From NCBI GenBank assembly GCA_029204225.1, contig CM055109.1, positions 43,027,054 to 43,091,053 on the forward strand: a stretch of 64,000 nt of DNA, given 5' to 3'. Below the pieces are notes generated by a model. The model did not search any database. It was not told the DNA's origin and worked only from the letters and a program-made list of their open reading frames with translations. Both the position numbers and the translations under genes were made by a program. This document shows, one piece after another, positions 55,372 through 64,000 of this stretch (its first letter is position 1; the number at the start of each line of letters is the position of its first letter). The DNA is from Diphasiastrum complanatum (lineage: Eukaryota; Streptophyta; Lycopodiopsida; Lycopodiales; Lycopodiaceae).

Positions 55372-55740
55372 AGGACATTCCGGCATACATCGTACATTGG
55401 ATTTGGTACGAAGGGATTTTTATTGGCCAAAACTCAAGCTCTTTGTAGAATCTTATGTCGTCAAGTGTGATCAATGCCAGTTGAATAAAGCTAAACGCCA
55501 TAAGGCGGATGGTTTGTTGCATCCACTGGATATCCCTAATAAGCGATGGGATAGTATTTCCATGGATTTCGTGGTTGGGTTACAGTGGATGAATAAACAA
55601 CATGATGCAATTTGGGTTGTGGTCGACCGTCTTACCAAATTGGCTACGTTTATTCCGGTACAGACCACCGCGAAGGCTTCTAATTTAGCTCAGATATTTG
55701 TAGAACGTCTATTTAGGCTTTACGGATTACCGAGTGATAT
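55372..55740 (+). pseudogene. Gypsy-2 copy c: integrase N-terminal half, cut by Copia LTR
   Basis: Directly after the primer-binding site comes GHSGIHRTLDLVRRDFYWPK (integrase zinc finger), then CDQCQLNKAKRHK, SMDFVVGLQWMNK and IWVVVDRLTKLATFIP, ending GLPSDIV at 55,740 where the Copia LTR starts. It retains the first catalytic Asp (SMDF) and is open across its length. Gag, protease, RT and RNase H are absent, with the same joint as copy a at 23,210. The missing C-terminal half is exactly what is found at 33,082-32,334 on the minus strand. Confidence 0.9.
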
Positions 55741-56264
55741 TGTGAAAATATTGTAAAATTAAAATAATATTTAACTTAGAGAATTTAAATTTTGGGGTTT
55801 GTCCAAACTTGAAGTAGACTAGTCTAATAACTTTCCAAGTTGAGTCAAGGTAGATTTTTTAGTGATGTGTAGGTCTAGAACCTATCAAGAAGAATGTGAG
55901 GCTACTCTTGTAGGTCAAGGATTCTCAAAAAGAGAGATTCTCAAGTCTTATCCATTTCTCTTTTTGTCATCTAGTAGAGAGGTAGAGGCAATGTGGCATC
56001 TAGGTTGCTTTCTCTCTCCACGAGTTCTAGAAGGCCTCTTGTATTATAAATAGGGTGGCTTTGTACCTTAAGTAAAACTTCCATTTGATCCATTGGAGGT
56101 GTAATGATAGTTAGATTGTGATGAATGCTCTTGCCTTCTTGCTAACTAGCTTGCCAATGTTTTTCATCTCTTTGTTTTTGGAATAGAAGCTAGTTTAGTG
56201 TGCAAACATTCATTTCCTTGATCCTTGTACTTGCAGCCGGTTCACACGTGTGAAAAAGTTCTCA
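55741..56264 (+). repeat. 5' LTR (type B) of Copia-B, 524 bp
   Basis: Runs from TGTGAAAATATTG to GTTCTCA and is followed by the primer-binding site. Very similar to the minus-strand LTR at 33,083-33,620. TATA-like ATTATAAATAGGG near 56,042-56,054. Palindrome TTCACACGTGTGAA at 56,241-56,254. Confidence 0.9.
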
Positions 56265-56276
56265 TGGTATCAGAGC
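56265..56276 (+). other. Primer-binding site (initiator tRNA-Met) of Copia-B
   Basis: TGGTATCAGAGC directly after the LTR end CTCA. Confidence 0.92.
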
Positions 56277-56836
56277 TTGATAGGAGAATACACATCTAAT
56301 CATTGCTTTATCAAATGGAATGACTTCTCATCATTGTTGATGAAATTTTGCCTCTTACTAGCACTCGATTTCAAGATAACTAGATCCACTCTTATCATCA
56401 CTTATTAACATATCTTTTTCTCTGATTTCAGAGCTGTATGGCCTACTGCAGCAACACGTGTGAGGCCTCTAATCGAGATAGAGTGGGGGCTATGTTACTT
56501 CTCATCTCTTTCCCCCATGTAGCATATGAATAGGAAGCTAATCAAGGCTAGTTTGTGATGCAAGTGACCTCAAGAGGATTTGTGGATCCTAAGGAGAGTT
56601 CTTGACATTCAAGTGAGGCATGTTGAAGAAGAAAAACAGAGTTTTACATGCTTGAAGGCTGTACTATCTAAGATCCCTTGTTTGTAGGAGTCAGAAATAG
56701 CAAATTTTGACTATTTTTCAATTCTTCAATCCAAGAAGATTTGTTTGGATCTATGATTCTATGAATGGATGAAACTTTCTAAATGATAAATCTGAGTTTT
56801 TTTTAAGCCATTTCACACGTGTGAACTCAGATTTAC
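56277..56836 (+). other. Leader of Copia-B, interrupted by Copia-A
   Basis: Non-coding leader sequence. It is split by insertion of the intact Copia-A at 56,837 and continues at 63,151. It holds CACGTG palindromes near 56,454 and at 56,812-56,825. Confidence 0.65.
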
Positions 56837-57698
56837 TGTTGAAAATTGTCACTTCTCACTTGACATTGGTTCATGTAAATATTGATCAAACATTAGAATA
56901 TGTTGATGATATGATTTCACACGTGTGGAGCATGTTCCCATGTGTGAAAGGATGTACTTTTCATGTTTGTATATATCCAAATTGATTTTGTATCATTCTA
57001 GTTAGTGTGAACATGAAATGACTAGTTTTTAGTCAAGTTGACTAGTCACCTACAAATTAGCTTTTCCTTGCATGTGCATGAGTAAATGCTCCCACATGGC
57101 AAGTGGATGTTCACATGTGTGTATAGAGTACTAGAAGATAAGAGTTGACCATTTTCCTTAGATCCTATTTTGTAGGGAATATTCCTATATTCTAGGAGAC
57201 TAGCTTTTTGGATTTTAGTCATATTCTAGAAGGTCAACTATTGGATAAGGATCAAGGATGGATCAAATGGATAGATATGAGTGATGTGGCACTCTTCACA
57301 CGTGTGAAGGCCTGCTGGACTGTACCAGACTCATGGATGTACTTGATCCATAAAAGGATCATCATTTTGCTAAGAAAATTGATGAGACTTTTGCACTCTA
57401 CACTTTTGTGAGATTTCTAGTCATTTGTCTTGTGATTTTTATGCATGATTGCTATCTAGTATCATTGTACTTGTTGTTTCAGGTGCAGGCCGTACAGTGG
57501 ACAGTACTCCACACGTGTGAAGCCGCTCTCACTAAAAAATGATGTGTTGATCCATTGCTCTTGCTTAAATCCAAGTGTAGTGAATCTAGATCAAGATCTA
57601 ATGTGTAGAACTTGATAGATTCATTGATTAAGCAACCAATAACTCTCTATGATTGTAAAGTACAATCATTATTGTCCTAAAAACTGTAAAATTTATCA
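56837..57698 (+). repeat. 5' LTR of Copia-A
   Basis: TGTTGAAAATTG to AAATTTATCA. A TATATAT box lies at about 56,970-56,976. The palindromic CACACGTGTG core occurs near 56,917, 57,296 and 57,510, a possible bZIP/bHLH site in the promoter. Confidence 0.97.
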
Positions 57699-57710
57699 TG
57701 GTATCAGAGC
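57699..57710 (+). other. Primer-binding site (initiator tRNA-Met) of Copia-A
   Basis: TGGTATCAGAGC adjoins the LTR end without spacer. The leader from here to 58,294 is non-coding and contains TTCACACGTGTGAA at 57,860-57,873. Confidence 0.95.
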
Positions 57711-58294
57711 TAAGTAAGAGAGTGATCATTGAATCATAAATCTTGTAAAGATCATTGGCAAAATTTGTTTTTTGGCCAATACTAGTGAGGGCGAGTTCTT
57801 CTAGAGTGATAGCTTGTAATCATTTGGATCAAAACGACTTGGAGGCTGTGTATGTACTTTTCACACGTGTGAAACCGTACAGCAACTTTCAATTCAAGTT
57901 ACTTTGTGTTTTTTGGTCCCAAAATCACAATACTAGTTCATTTTTGGTGCTTTTTGAAGCATAGTATTGATCTAGATTCATTCTAACTAATGCCTATGAC
58001 CAAATAGTGTTTTGGATCATTGAAGCATTTCTTTTTAGAGTCTAAGATCAGATCTAAGAGGCTGATTTGTTCAGATCCTTAGTTGAAGTGAAATCTCTAA
58101 GAAAAGTGTAAAGCAATTTTTTTTTGTGAGAGTGAAAGCTAGAAATTTTTGGTAAGATCTTTGAGTATCATTCAAGCTTGTGTGTTAGTTTGATAGAGAC
58201 AAGCCTATAGGCATTCTAGTAAGCTTTAGGCCACTTCATAGATCTTTTAAAATTCAAAAATCTTTGTGATTTTTAAAAGAGCATTCATTCTAAA

Positions 58295-61200
58295 ATGTCA
58301 TCCATGGGTGGATATTTGATGGAACCAAGTGAGAGACTCACTTCCACAAATTATTCCATTTGGAAAGTGAGAATGGAATCACTCCTAGTGATCCATGATC
58401 TATATGACATAGTTCAAGGAGTAGAGGAAGAGCCTCAAACTCCCCAAGAACAAGCCAAATACAAGAAGAGAGCAAGATTAGCTCTACATTGCATAAAGTT
58501 AAATGTATGCAATGACCTCTTGAAAGAGGTGTCTTCTTGTACCTCATCCAAAGAGGCTTGGGATTCATTAAAGAGCATTTATGAATCCAACAATACTTCA
58601 AGAATCCTCATGCTAAGAAATCAAGTTTTCCAAAGCATGAAAGGAAGTGGAGAGAGTGGACAAGAGTATGTTCTTAGGATCAAATCTCTTAACAAGGAGT
58701 TAAGTGCAATAGGAGAGAAGATCCAAGATCAAGAACTAGTACAAATCATTTTGAATGGTCTAAGTGATGAGTTTACCAACTTAGTCCAATCATTTGCCAT
58801 TCAAGACTCTCTTCCATCCATTGAAAAGTTGCACAATGTTCTTGTGGCCGAGGAGAGTAGGCTTCTACACCTCAAGACAAGAATGGATAGCATGTCACTT
58901 AATGGAGGAGAGGAGAAAGCTAACTTTACATCTAAAGGCAAGAAAAAGCAAAATCCATTCAAGAAAAATCAAGGCAAGGAGGCCGAGATGAAGAATGGAG
59001 GATCTACCTCCAAAGGCAAAGTGAAGAACAAGGCAAAACTAAAGTGTTTCTTTTGTGGAAAGAAAGGACACTTTGCCTCAGAATGCTACTTGAAGAAGAA
59101 TCAACAAGCCAAAGGAGATCAAGGGAACATTGCTCAAGAGGAAGAAGAAGAGGATGGATTCAACACATCCTTAATGGTTGCATCTACACCAACTTCAAGT
59201 CAAGACACATGGTGGATAGATAGTGGGGCTAGTTCCCACATGTCCTTTAACAAGCATTATTTTTCTACTCTTCTATCTTGTAATGACTCTAAGAAGTCAA
59301 TATACACTGCTAGTGATCAAGCATGCAAGATAGATGGCATAGGATCTATACCTCTTTGTTTAGGCACATCTAAAAGGATAGATCTAGATAATGTTTTGTA
59401 TGTTCCTACCATTTCAAGAAACTTGCTTAGTGTAGGACAATTAATGGACAATGGACTAGATGTACATTTCAAGAATGGAGTTTGTTCCATCTTGAAAAAT
59501 GATAAGTGCATAGCTAGTGGCATTAAGCAAGGGAGACTTTTCAAGTTGGATGCTAATGTTGCAAGTGAAAGTGTGAACTTGGCTAGGGAGGAGCTAACTC
59601 AAGTGGAGCTTTGGCATAAGAGATTAGGCCATCCTAATCTTCAATCTATGGAGTCAATGGCAAGCAAGGAACTAGCTCTCGGCCTACCAAGAGCTTTCAA
59701 GAAGTGTGGAAAAATGTGTGAGGCATGTGGCCTTGCAAAGTCACACAAATCTTCTTACAAGAAATCTTCATCAAGATCTCTCTCTCCCTTGGATCTCATA
59801 CATTCTGATGTACATAGTTTTTCACATGCAAGTAATGGAGGTGCCTTGATGTATGTAACTTTTATAGATGATTGTACTAGATTCACATGGATTGAGTTAC
59901 TATCAAAGAAAAATCTTGTTTATGAAGCTTTCATTAAGTTCAAGTCTCTAGTAGAGAAACAACTTAGTACTTCTATCAAAGCACTAAGATGTGATAATGG
60001 AGGAGAGTACACCTCCAATAAAATGAAAGACTTTTGTGAGATCAATGGTATTAAGTTACAATACACTTGTTCCTACACCCCTCAACAAAATGGGGTGGCC
60101 GAGAGGAAAAATAGGAGTCTATGTGAGTGTGCAAAGTCCTTGAGGCTTGATGCATCACTTCCCATCTCATTTTGGGGAGAAGCCATAACATGTGCTAATT
60201 ATTTGTGTAATAGACTTCCTAGTAGTGCTATAGATGGGATCTCACCTTATCAAGCCTTGTTTGATAAGAAACCCAATGTAAAATATTTTAAGATCTTTGG
60301 ATGTACTTGTTATGTACACATTCCTTTGGAGACTAGAAGGAAAGAAGATGCTACCTCCTTCAAAGGAATCTTTGTTGGCTATGGAGAGAATAGCAAGGGA
60401 TATAGGATATATGATCCTACATCCAAGAAAGTAAAGGTAAGCAAGGATGTACTTTTTGATGAGTCACAATTTGCTAAGAGCTTGTCAAATGGATCTAACC
60501 CATTGTGCATTGAAGATCTTGACAAATCCGAGGAGGATCTTGACAAACCCGAGGAGGATCATGACAAACCCGAGGATGGAGATTTGGATCCAAGTCAAAA
60601 GGGGCCAAGAAGATCATCAAGGAGCAAGGCCGAGCCCTCAAGGCTTACCTATGTGGACAAGGGAAAGCAAAAGGAAGGCTCTACATCTTCTACCTCTTAC
60701 TCTTTTTTAGCTACATTGATTGAAGAACCATCATCTTTTGAAGAAGCATGTAAATCTAAAGTTTGGAGAGATGCAATGCAAGTAGAGTATGATGCATTAG
60801 AAGAAAATCATACTTGGAATCTTGTAAATCTTCCAAGAGGAAAGAAACCACTTGCATGTAAGTGGATTTATAGAATTAAGTACAATCAAGATGGATCTAT
60901 TAGTAAATACAAAGCTAGGCTTGTTGCTAAGGGATTTCTTCAAATAAAAGGATTGGATTATGAAGAAACATTTGCACCTGTAGCTAAGCTTGTAACTATT
61001 AGATTAATCATTTGCATTGCTACTTTGTTCAAATGGGATCTCTACCAAATGGATGTGACAAATGCCTTCTTGAATGGCTTCTTAGAAGAGGAAATCTACA
61101 TGATGCAACCCGAGGGCTTCATCAAGATTGGTGAGGAGCAAAAGGTGTGCTACTTAAGGAAGAGCCTATATGGCTTGAAGCAAGCACCTAGAGCTTGGTA

Positions 61201-62275
61201 CTCTAGGTTGCATGATTTTCTCTATTCCCTTGGCTTTGTACTAAGTGCTTATGAACCTTCTTTATATTTCAAATGTAATGAAGGAAAGATCATCATTTTG
61301 GTTCTTTATGTTGATGACATCATTATGACAGGAAATGATGATGATGGCATAGGCAAAGTAAAAGTTGACTTATCTAGTGAGTTCAAGATGATAGATCTAG
61401 GCTTCCTAAAGTTTATACTTGGGATAGAAGTGTCTAGAAGTAGCAATTGTACTTTCATAAGTCAATCTAAGTATGCTACTTCCATTCTTGAAAGATTTGG
61501 TATGAAAGATTGTAAGGGGATTGACACCCCTATGGAGCATGTTGTGAAAGCAACTAATGAAGGTGATGAAGCATCCTTTGAGGACATCACTCTCTTTAGG
61601 AAGCTTATAGGCTCTCTAATCTATTTAACCATCACTAGACCTGACTTAAGTTTTTGTGTAAGCAAGTTGAGTCAAAGTATGCAAGCTCCTTTAATTCATC
61701 ATTGGAAAAGTGCCAAGAGAGTACTTAGATATGTTTCTAGTACTAGATTTTTTGGTATACTTTATGAAGGATCTAACTTGCACTTGAGAGCCTACTCGGA
61801 TTCAGATTTTGCAGGTGACAAGATGGATAGGAAGTCCATTAGTGCATTTGCAACATTTCTTTGTGGAGGAGTGATATCTTGGCTTTCCAAAAAGCAAGAT
61901 ACAATCTCACTATCTTCTTGTGAAGCCGAGTACAAGGCATTGACTTCAACAACCAAAGAGCTCTTATGGCTAAGAAGACTCTTGATGGAACTACATGTGC
62001 TAGAGGCCGAGGAGATCCCTTACATATTTTGTGACAATCAAGCTTCTCAACAAATTGCTTCAAATCCTATCTTCCATGCTAGAACAAAGCATATTGAGAT
62101 AGCTCACCACTTTGTGAGGGAGAAGGTACAATCCAAGGAAGTGCAACTACATCATGTACCATCGTCCGAATGCATAGCTGATATCTTAACCAAACCATTG
62201 TCCAAAGATCCATTTTTTAAGTTAAGATATGCTCTTGGAATTGTAGATAGATGTACACTAGATTTGCCAAGTTAG
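58295..62275 (+). CDS. Copia-A gag-pol polyprotein, 1,326 residues, intact
   Basis: One frame from ATG 58,295 to a stop before 62,276 encodes all Copia functions. Approximate residues: gag (NYSIWKVRMESLL) 20-230; zinc knuckle CFFCGKKGHFASEC about 251-264; protease WWIDSGASSHM about 306-316; integrase finger ELWHKRLGHPN from about 438 with CEACGLAKSH. The integrase core has DLIHSDVHSF near 500, ALRCDNGGEY near 562 and NGVAERKNR near 600 (the D, D, E triad). An acidic 8-residue repeat (DLDKPEE type) sits near 740-765. RT follows from about 850 with KARLVAKGF, FLNGFLEEEIYMMQPEGF and catalytic LYVDDIIMTG near 1004. RNase H follows from about 1165 with AYSDSDFAGD, SSCEAEY, FCDNQAS and ADILTKPLS. 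Length and order are normal for Copia. Cleavage would be by its own protease. Confidence 0.98.
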   Translation: MSSMGGYLMEPSERLTSTNYSIWKVRMESLLVIHDLYDIVQGVEEEPQTPQEQAKYKKRARLALHCIKLNVCNDLLKEVSSCTSSKEAWDSLKSIYESNNTSRILMLRNQVFQSMKGSGESGQEYVLRIKSLNKELSAIGEKIQDQELVQIILNGLSDEFTNLVQSFAIQDSLPSIEKLHNVLVAEESRLLHLKTRMDSMSLNGGEEKANFTSKGKKKQNPFKKNQGKEAEMKNGGSTSKGKVKNKAKLKCFFCGKKGHFASECYLKKNQQAKGDQGNIAQEEEEEDGFNTSLMVASTPTSSQDTWWIDSGASSHMSFNKHYFSTLLSCNDSKKSIYTASDQACKIDGIGSIPLCLGTSKRIDLDNVLYVPTISRNLLSVGQLMDNGLDVHFKNGVCSILKNDKCIASGIKQGRLFKLDANVASESVNLAREELTQVELWHKRLGHPNLQSMESMASKELALGLPRAFKKCGKMCEACGLAKSHKSSYKKSSSRSLSPLDLIHSDVHSFSHASNGGALMYVTFIDDCTRFTWIELLSKKNLVYEAFIKFKSLVEKQLSTSIKALRCDNGGEYTSNKMKDFCEINGIKLQYTCSYTPQQNGVAERKNRSLCECAKSLRLDASLPISFWGEAITCANYLCNRLPSSAIDGISPYQALFDKKPNVKYFKIFGCTCYVHIPLETRRKEDATSFKGIFVGYGENSKGYRIYDPTSKKVKVSKDVLFDESQFAKSLSNGSNPLCIEDLDKSEEDLDKPEEDHDKPEDGDLDPSQKGPRRSSRSKAEPSRLTYVDKGKQKEGSTSSTSYSFLATLIEEPSSFEEACKSKVWRDAMQVEYDALEENHTWNLVNLPRGKKPLACKWIYRIKYNQDGSISKYKARLVAKGFLQIKGLDYEETFAPVAKLVTIRLIICIATLFKWDLYQMDVTNAFLNGFLEEEIYMMQPEGFIKIGEEQKVCYLRKSLYGLKQAPRAWYSRLHDFLYSLGFVLSAYEPSLYFKCNEGKIIILVLYVDDIIMTGNDDDGIGKVKVDLSSEFKMIDLGFLKFILGIEVSRSSNCTFISQSKYATSILERFGMKDCKGIDTPMEHVVKATNEGDEASFEDITLFRKLIGSLIYLTITRPDLSFCVSKLSQSMQAPLIHHWKSAKRVLRYVSSTRFFGILYEGSNLHLRAYSDSDFAGDKMDRKSISAFATFLCGGVISWLSKKQDTISLSSCEAEYKALTSTTKELLWLRRLLMELHVLEAEEIPYIFCDNQASQQIASNPIFHARTKHIEIAHHFVREKVQSKEVQLHHVPSSECIADILTKPLSKDPFFKLRYALGIVDRCTLDLPS

Positions 62276-62288
62276 AAGTGAGGAGGAG
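62276..62288 (+). other. Polypurine tract of Copia-A
   Basis: AAGTGAGGAGGAG immediately before the 3' LTR start; primes plus-strand DNA synthesis in this class. Confidence 0.9.
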
Positions 62289-63150
62289 TGTTGAAAATTG
62301 TCACTTCTCACTTGACATTGGTTCATGTAAATATTGATCAAACATTAGAATATGTTGATGATATGATTTCACACGTGTGGAGCATGTTCCCATGTGTGAA
62401 AGGATGTACTTTTCATGTTTGTATATATCCAAATTGATTTTGTATCATTCTAGTTAGTGTGAACATGAAATGACTAGTTTTTAGTCAAGTTGACTAGTCA
62501 CCTACAAATTAGCTTTTCCTTGCATGTGCATGAGTAAATGCTCCCACATGGCAAGTGGATGTTCACATGTGTGTATAGAGTACTAGAAGATAAGAGTTGA
62601 CCATTTTCCTTAGATCCTATTTTGTAGGGAATATTCCTATATTCTAGGAGACTAGCTTTTTGGATTTTAGTCATATTCTAGAAGGTCAACTATTGGATAA
62701 GGATCAAGGATGGATCAAATGGATAGATATGAGTGATGTGGCACTCTTCACACGTGTGAAGGCCTGCTGGACTGTACCAGACTCATGGATGTACTTGATC
62801 CATAAAAGTATCATCATTTTGCTAAGAAAATTGATGAGACTTTTGCACTCTACACTTTTGTGAGATTTCTAGTCATTTGTCTTGTGATTTTTATGCATGA
62901 TTGCTATCTAGTATCATTGTACTTGTTGTTTCAGGTGCAGGCCGTACAGTGGACAGTACTCCACACGTGTGAAGCCGCTCTCACTAAAAAATGATGTGTT
63001 GATCCATTGCTCTTGCTTAAATCCAAGTGTAGTGAATCTAGATCAAGATCTAATGTGTAGAACTTGATAGATTCATTGATTAAGCAACCAATAACTCTCT
63101 ATGATTGTAAAGTACAATCATTATTGTCCTAAAAACTGTAAAATTTATCA
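62289..63150 (+). repeat. 3' LTR of Copia-A
   Basis: Same length and, apart from T at 62,809, same sequence as the 5' LTR by direct comparison. Confidence 0.97.
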
Positions 63151-64000
63151 TTTACTTCATCCACTTTTGCTTTGAAAAATTTAGTGCAAATTTTGTCTAG
63201 CACCTAGAAATTGGAACTTTTGGCCTTCTTTGAGTTCTCAAAATGTAGTTCACTTCTTTAGGGCCCTCTTCAGCAACCCTTCAAACTCCATCTAATGGTT
63301 GATTATGATCCAACTGTGGATATCCCTTTCTGGGTAGCACAATCTGAGCCGTTGATCATGTAACTTCTCTATTCAACGGATCTGAATGCTTCTGTGCACC
63401 AATGGAGAGTCTTGTAGATGCTATCCACTTCGAAACGCTATGGTTTCACCCTGGTTCCATGCGCGAATAGTCTGCGACCTCCCTGTCTACGGCCGCGCCT
63501 CCCCAAGTTCGTTTTTGCTTGATCTATTTCATTTTTGGATCGATTTGAGCACGATCTGAGGCCTGCAGCAGGGTTGCCCTACTGATACCAAGTCTGTAGA
63601 GTGTTCAATCATGAAATTTTGTGGAGAAACGTTGATTTTAGCTCAACTTGACAAAGTGTTTTTTTCACCTTTTACCGCAAGTCTGCTAGGTTAACTGTCT
63701 GGAGACAAATCTCTCCATGGCTGGCTGACAATAGCTTCCTTTTTGTCCTTACGACATCCAAAACAGTGCACAAACAGCGAAGAAATCACCCGTTATGTAT
63801 AAGAAACTGTAACTCCAAACCCGGTTTCAATTTTCAACTAGCTTCAAAATTATCAAAATTTCACCAAATTTTTCCATGTCTGATGCTATGCGCAGGCTAA
63901 TAATCCCTCTGCTGAGCTTGGCAAGCCTCTATAAACTAGAAATTGTGCACCAGTGCTTCTCTTTTCGTCTTCAACCCGCCGTAAATCCTGAATTCTCAGA
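63151..64000 (+). other. Continuation of Copia-B leader, runs off the window
   Basis: Sequence to the right of the TTTAC target duplication. No coding domain is seen in 850 bases; it is less AT-rich than the Copia-A flanks, particularly at 63,400-63,560. If it is the Copia-B interior, gag should follow outside the window. Confidence 0.4.

Larger units (their letters stand above)
56837..63150 (+). mobile_element. Copia-A: complete, recently inserted Ty1/Copia retrotransposon, 6,314 bp
   Basis: LTRs of 862 bp at 56,837-57,698 and 62,289-63,150 differ at one visible position (G at 57,357, T at 62,809). The 5-bp target duplication TTTAC lies at 56,832-56,836 and 63,151-63,155. A perfect primer-binding site (57,699-57,710), an open 1,326-codon gag-pol frame and a polypurine tract are all present. 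Nothing essential appears to be missing, so the element may be active. It is inserted in the leader of Copia-B. Confidence 0.97.

Noticed and set aside
55262-55668. Minus-strand frames opposite the Gypsy integrase
   Set aside because: Shadows of the plus-strand integrase; the same shadows appear opposite copy a at 22,914-23,320.
57699-57710. Fragment of a tRNA gene
   Set aside because: TGGTATCAGAGC at an LTR border is a primer-binding site; no cloverleaf surrounds it here or at 7,620, 38,682 and 56,265.
56837-63150. The 862-bp direct repeats as a segmental duplication
   Set aside because: TG...CA ends, TTTAC target duplication, primer site and polypurine tract identify them as LTRs of one element.

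Overview
This window is nuclear DNA from a land plant with a large, transposon-dense genome. The evidence is plant-type Ty1/Copia and Ty3/Gypsy retrotransposons, primer-binding sites for plant initiator tRNA-Met, telo-box promoter motifs and one plant-type lysophospholipid acyltransferase gene. I cannot fix the clade; a non-seed plant such as a fern or lycophyte is only a guess. Nothing bacterial, organellar or CRISPR-like was seen, and no rRNA or tRNA gene was found.

Layout. 1-11.7 kb: three decayed Copia copies and a Gypsy RT remnant. 11.7-14.7 kb: mostly unassigned. 14.76-16.35 kb (-): the only convincing host gene, an LPEAT2-like acyltransferase with EF-hand, uninterrupted by introns. 17.05-19.6 kb: a Copia with a 1,036 bp LTR. 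20.08-20.85 kb (-): an unlisted, broken but clear histone H3 relative with an unusual Ser/Pro-rich C-terminal reading frame. 21.4-23.9 kb: a long hairpin and Gypsy (chromovirus) fragments. 23.87-32.33 kb: a complete non-autonomous Gypsy-type element (gag only, 1.16 kb LTRs, 5-bp target duplication ATCGT) with a minisatellite-rich leader, inserted in the chromodomain region of an older Gypsy. 33.08-39.08 kb (-): a mosaic Copia whose two LTRs differ and whose gag and pol come from different families. 39.1-46.5 kb: truncated Copia (-), truncated Copia (+), then a Gypsy with an extra coding region before its polypurine tract. 49.26-53.52 kb: a convergent pair of decayed, intron-containing genes, one resembling a DDE-type transposase. 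54.9-56.8 kb: a Gypsy integrase cut by a Copia LTR, the reciprocal half of the junction at 33.08 kb. 56,837-63,150: an intact, very young Copia (862 bp LTRs with one difference, TSD TTTAC, 1,326-codon open frame).

How the parts relate. Most of the window is nested insertion: the young Copia sits in the leader of an older Copia, which sits in a Gypsy integrase; the gag-only element sits in the other half of that type of Gypsy. The same Gypsy/Copia junction appears as two complementary halves 22 kb apart in opposite orientation, and an uninterrupted copy of the target site is present near 22.85 kb. This points to rearrangement or duplication of a nested block. The most unexpected content is the histone H3-like pseudogene, the convergent transposase-like pair, and the mosaic and gag-only retroelements.
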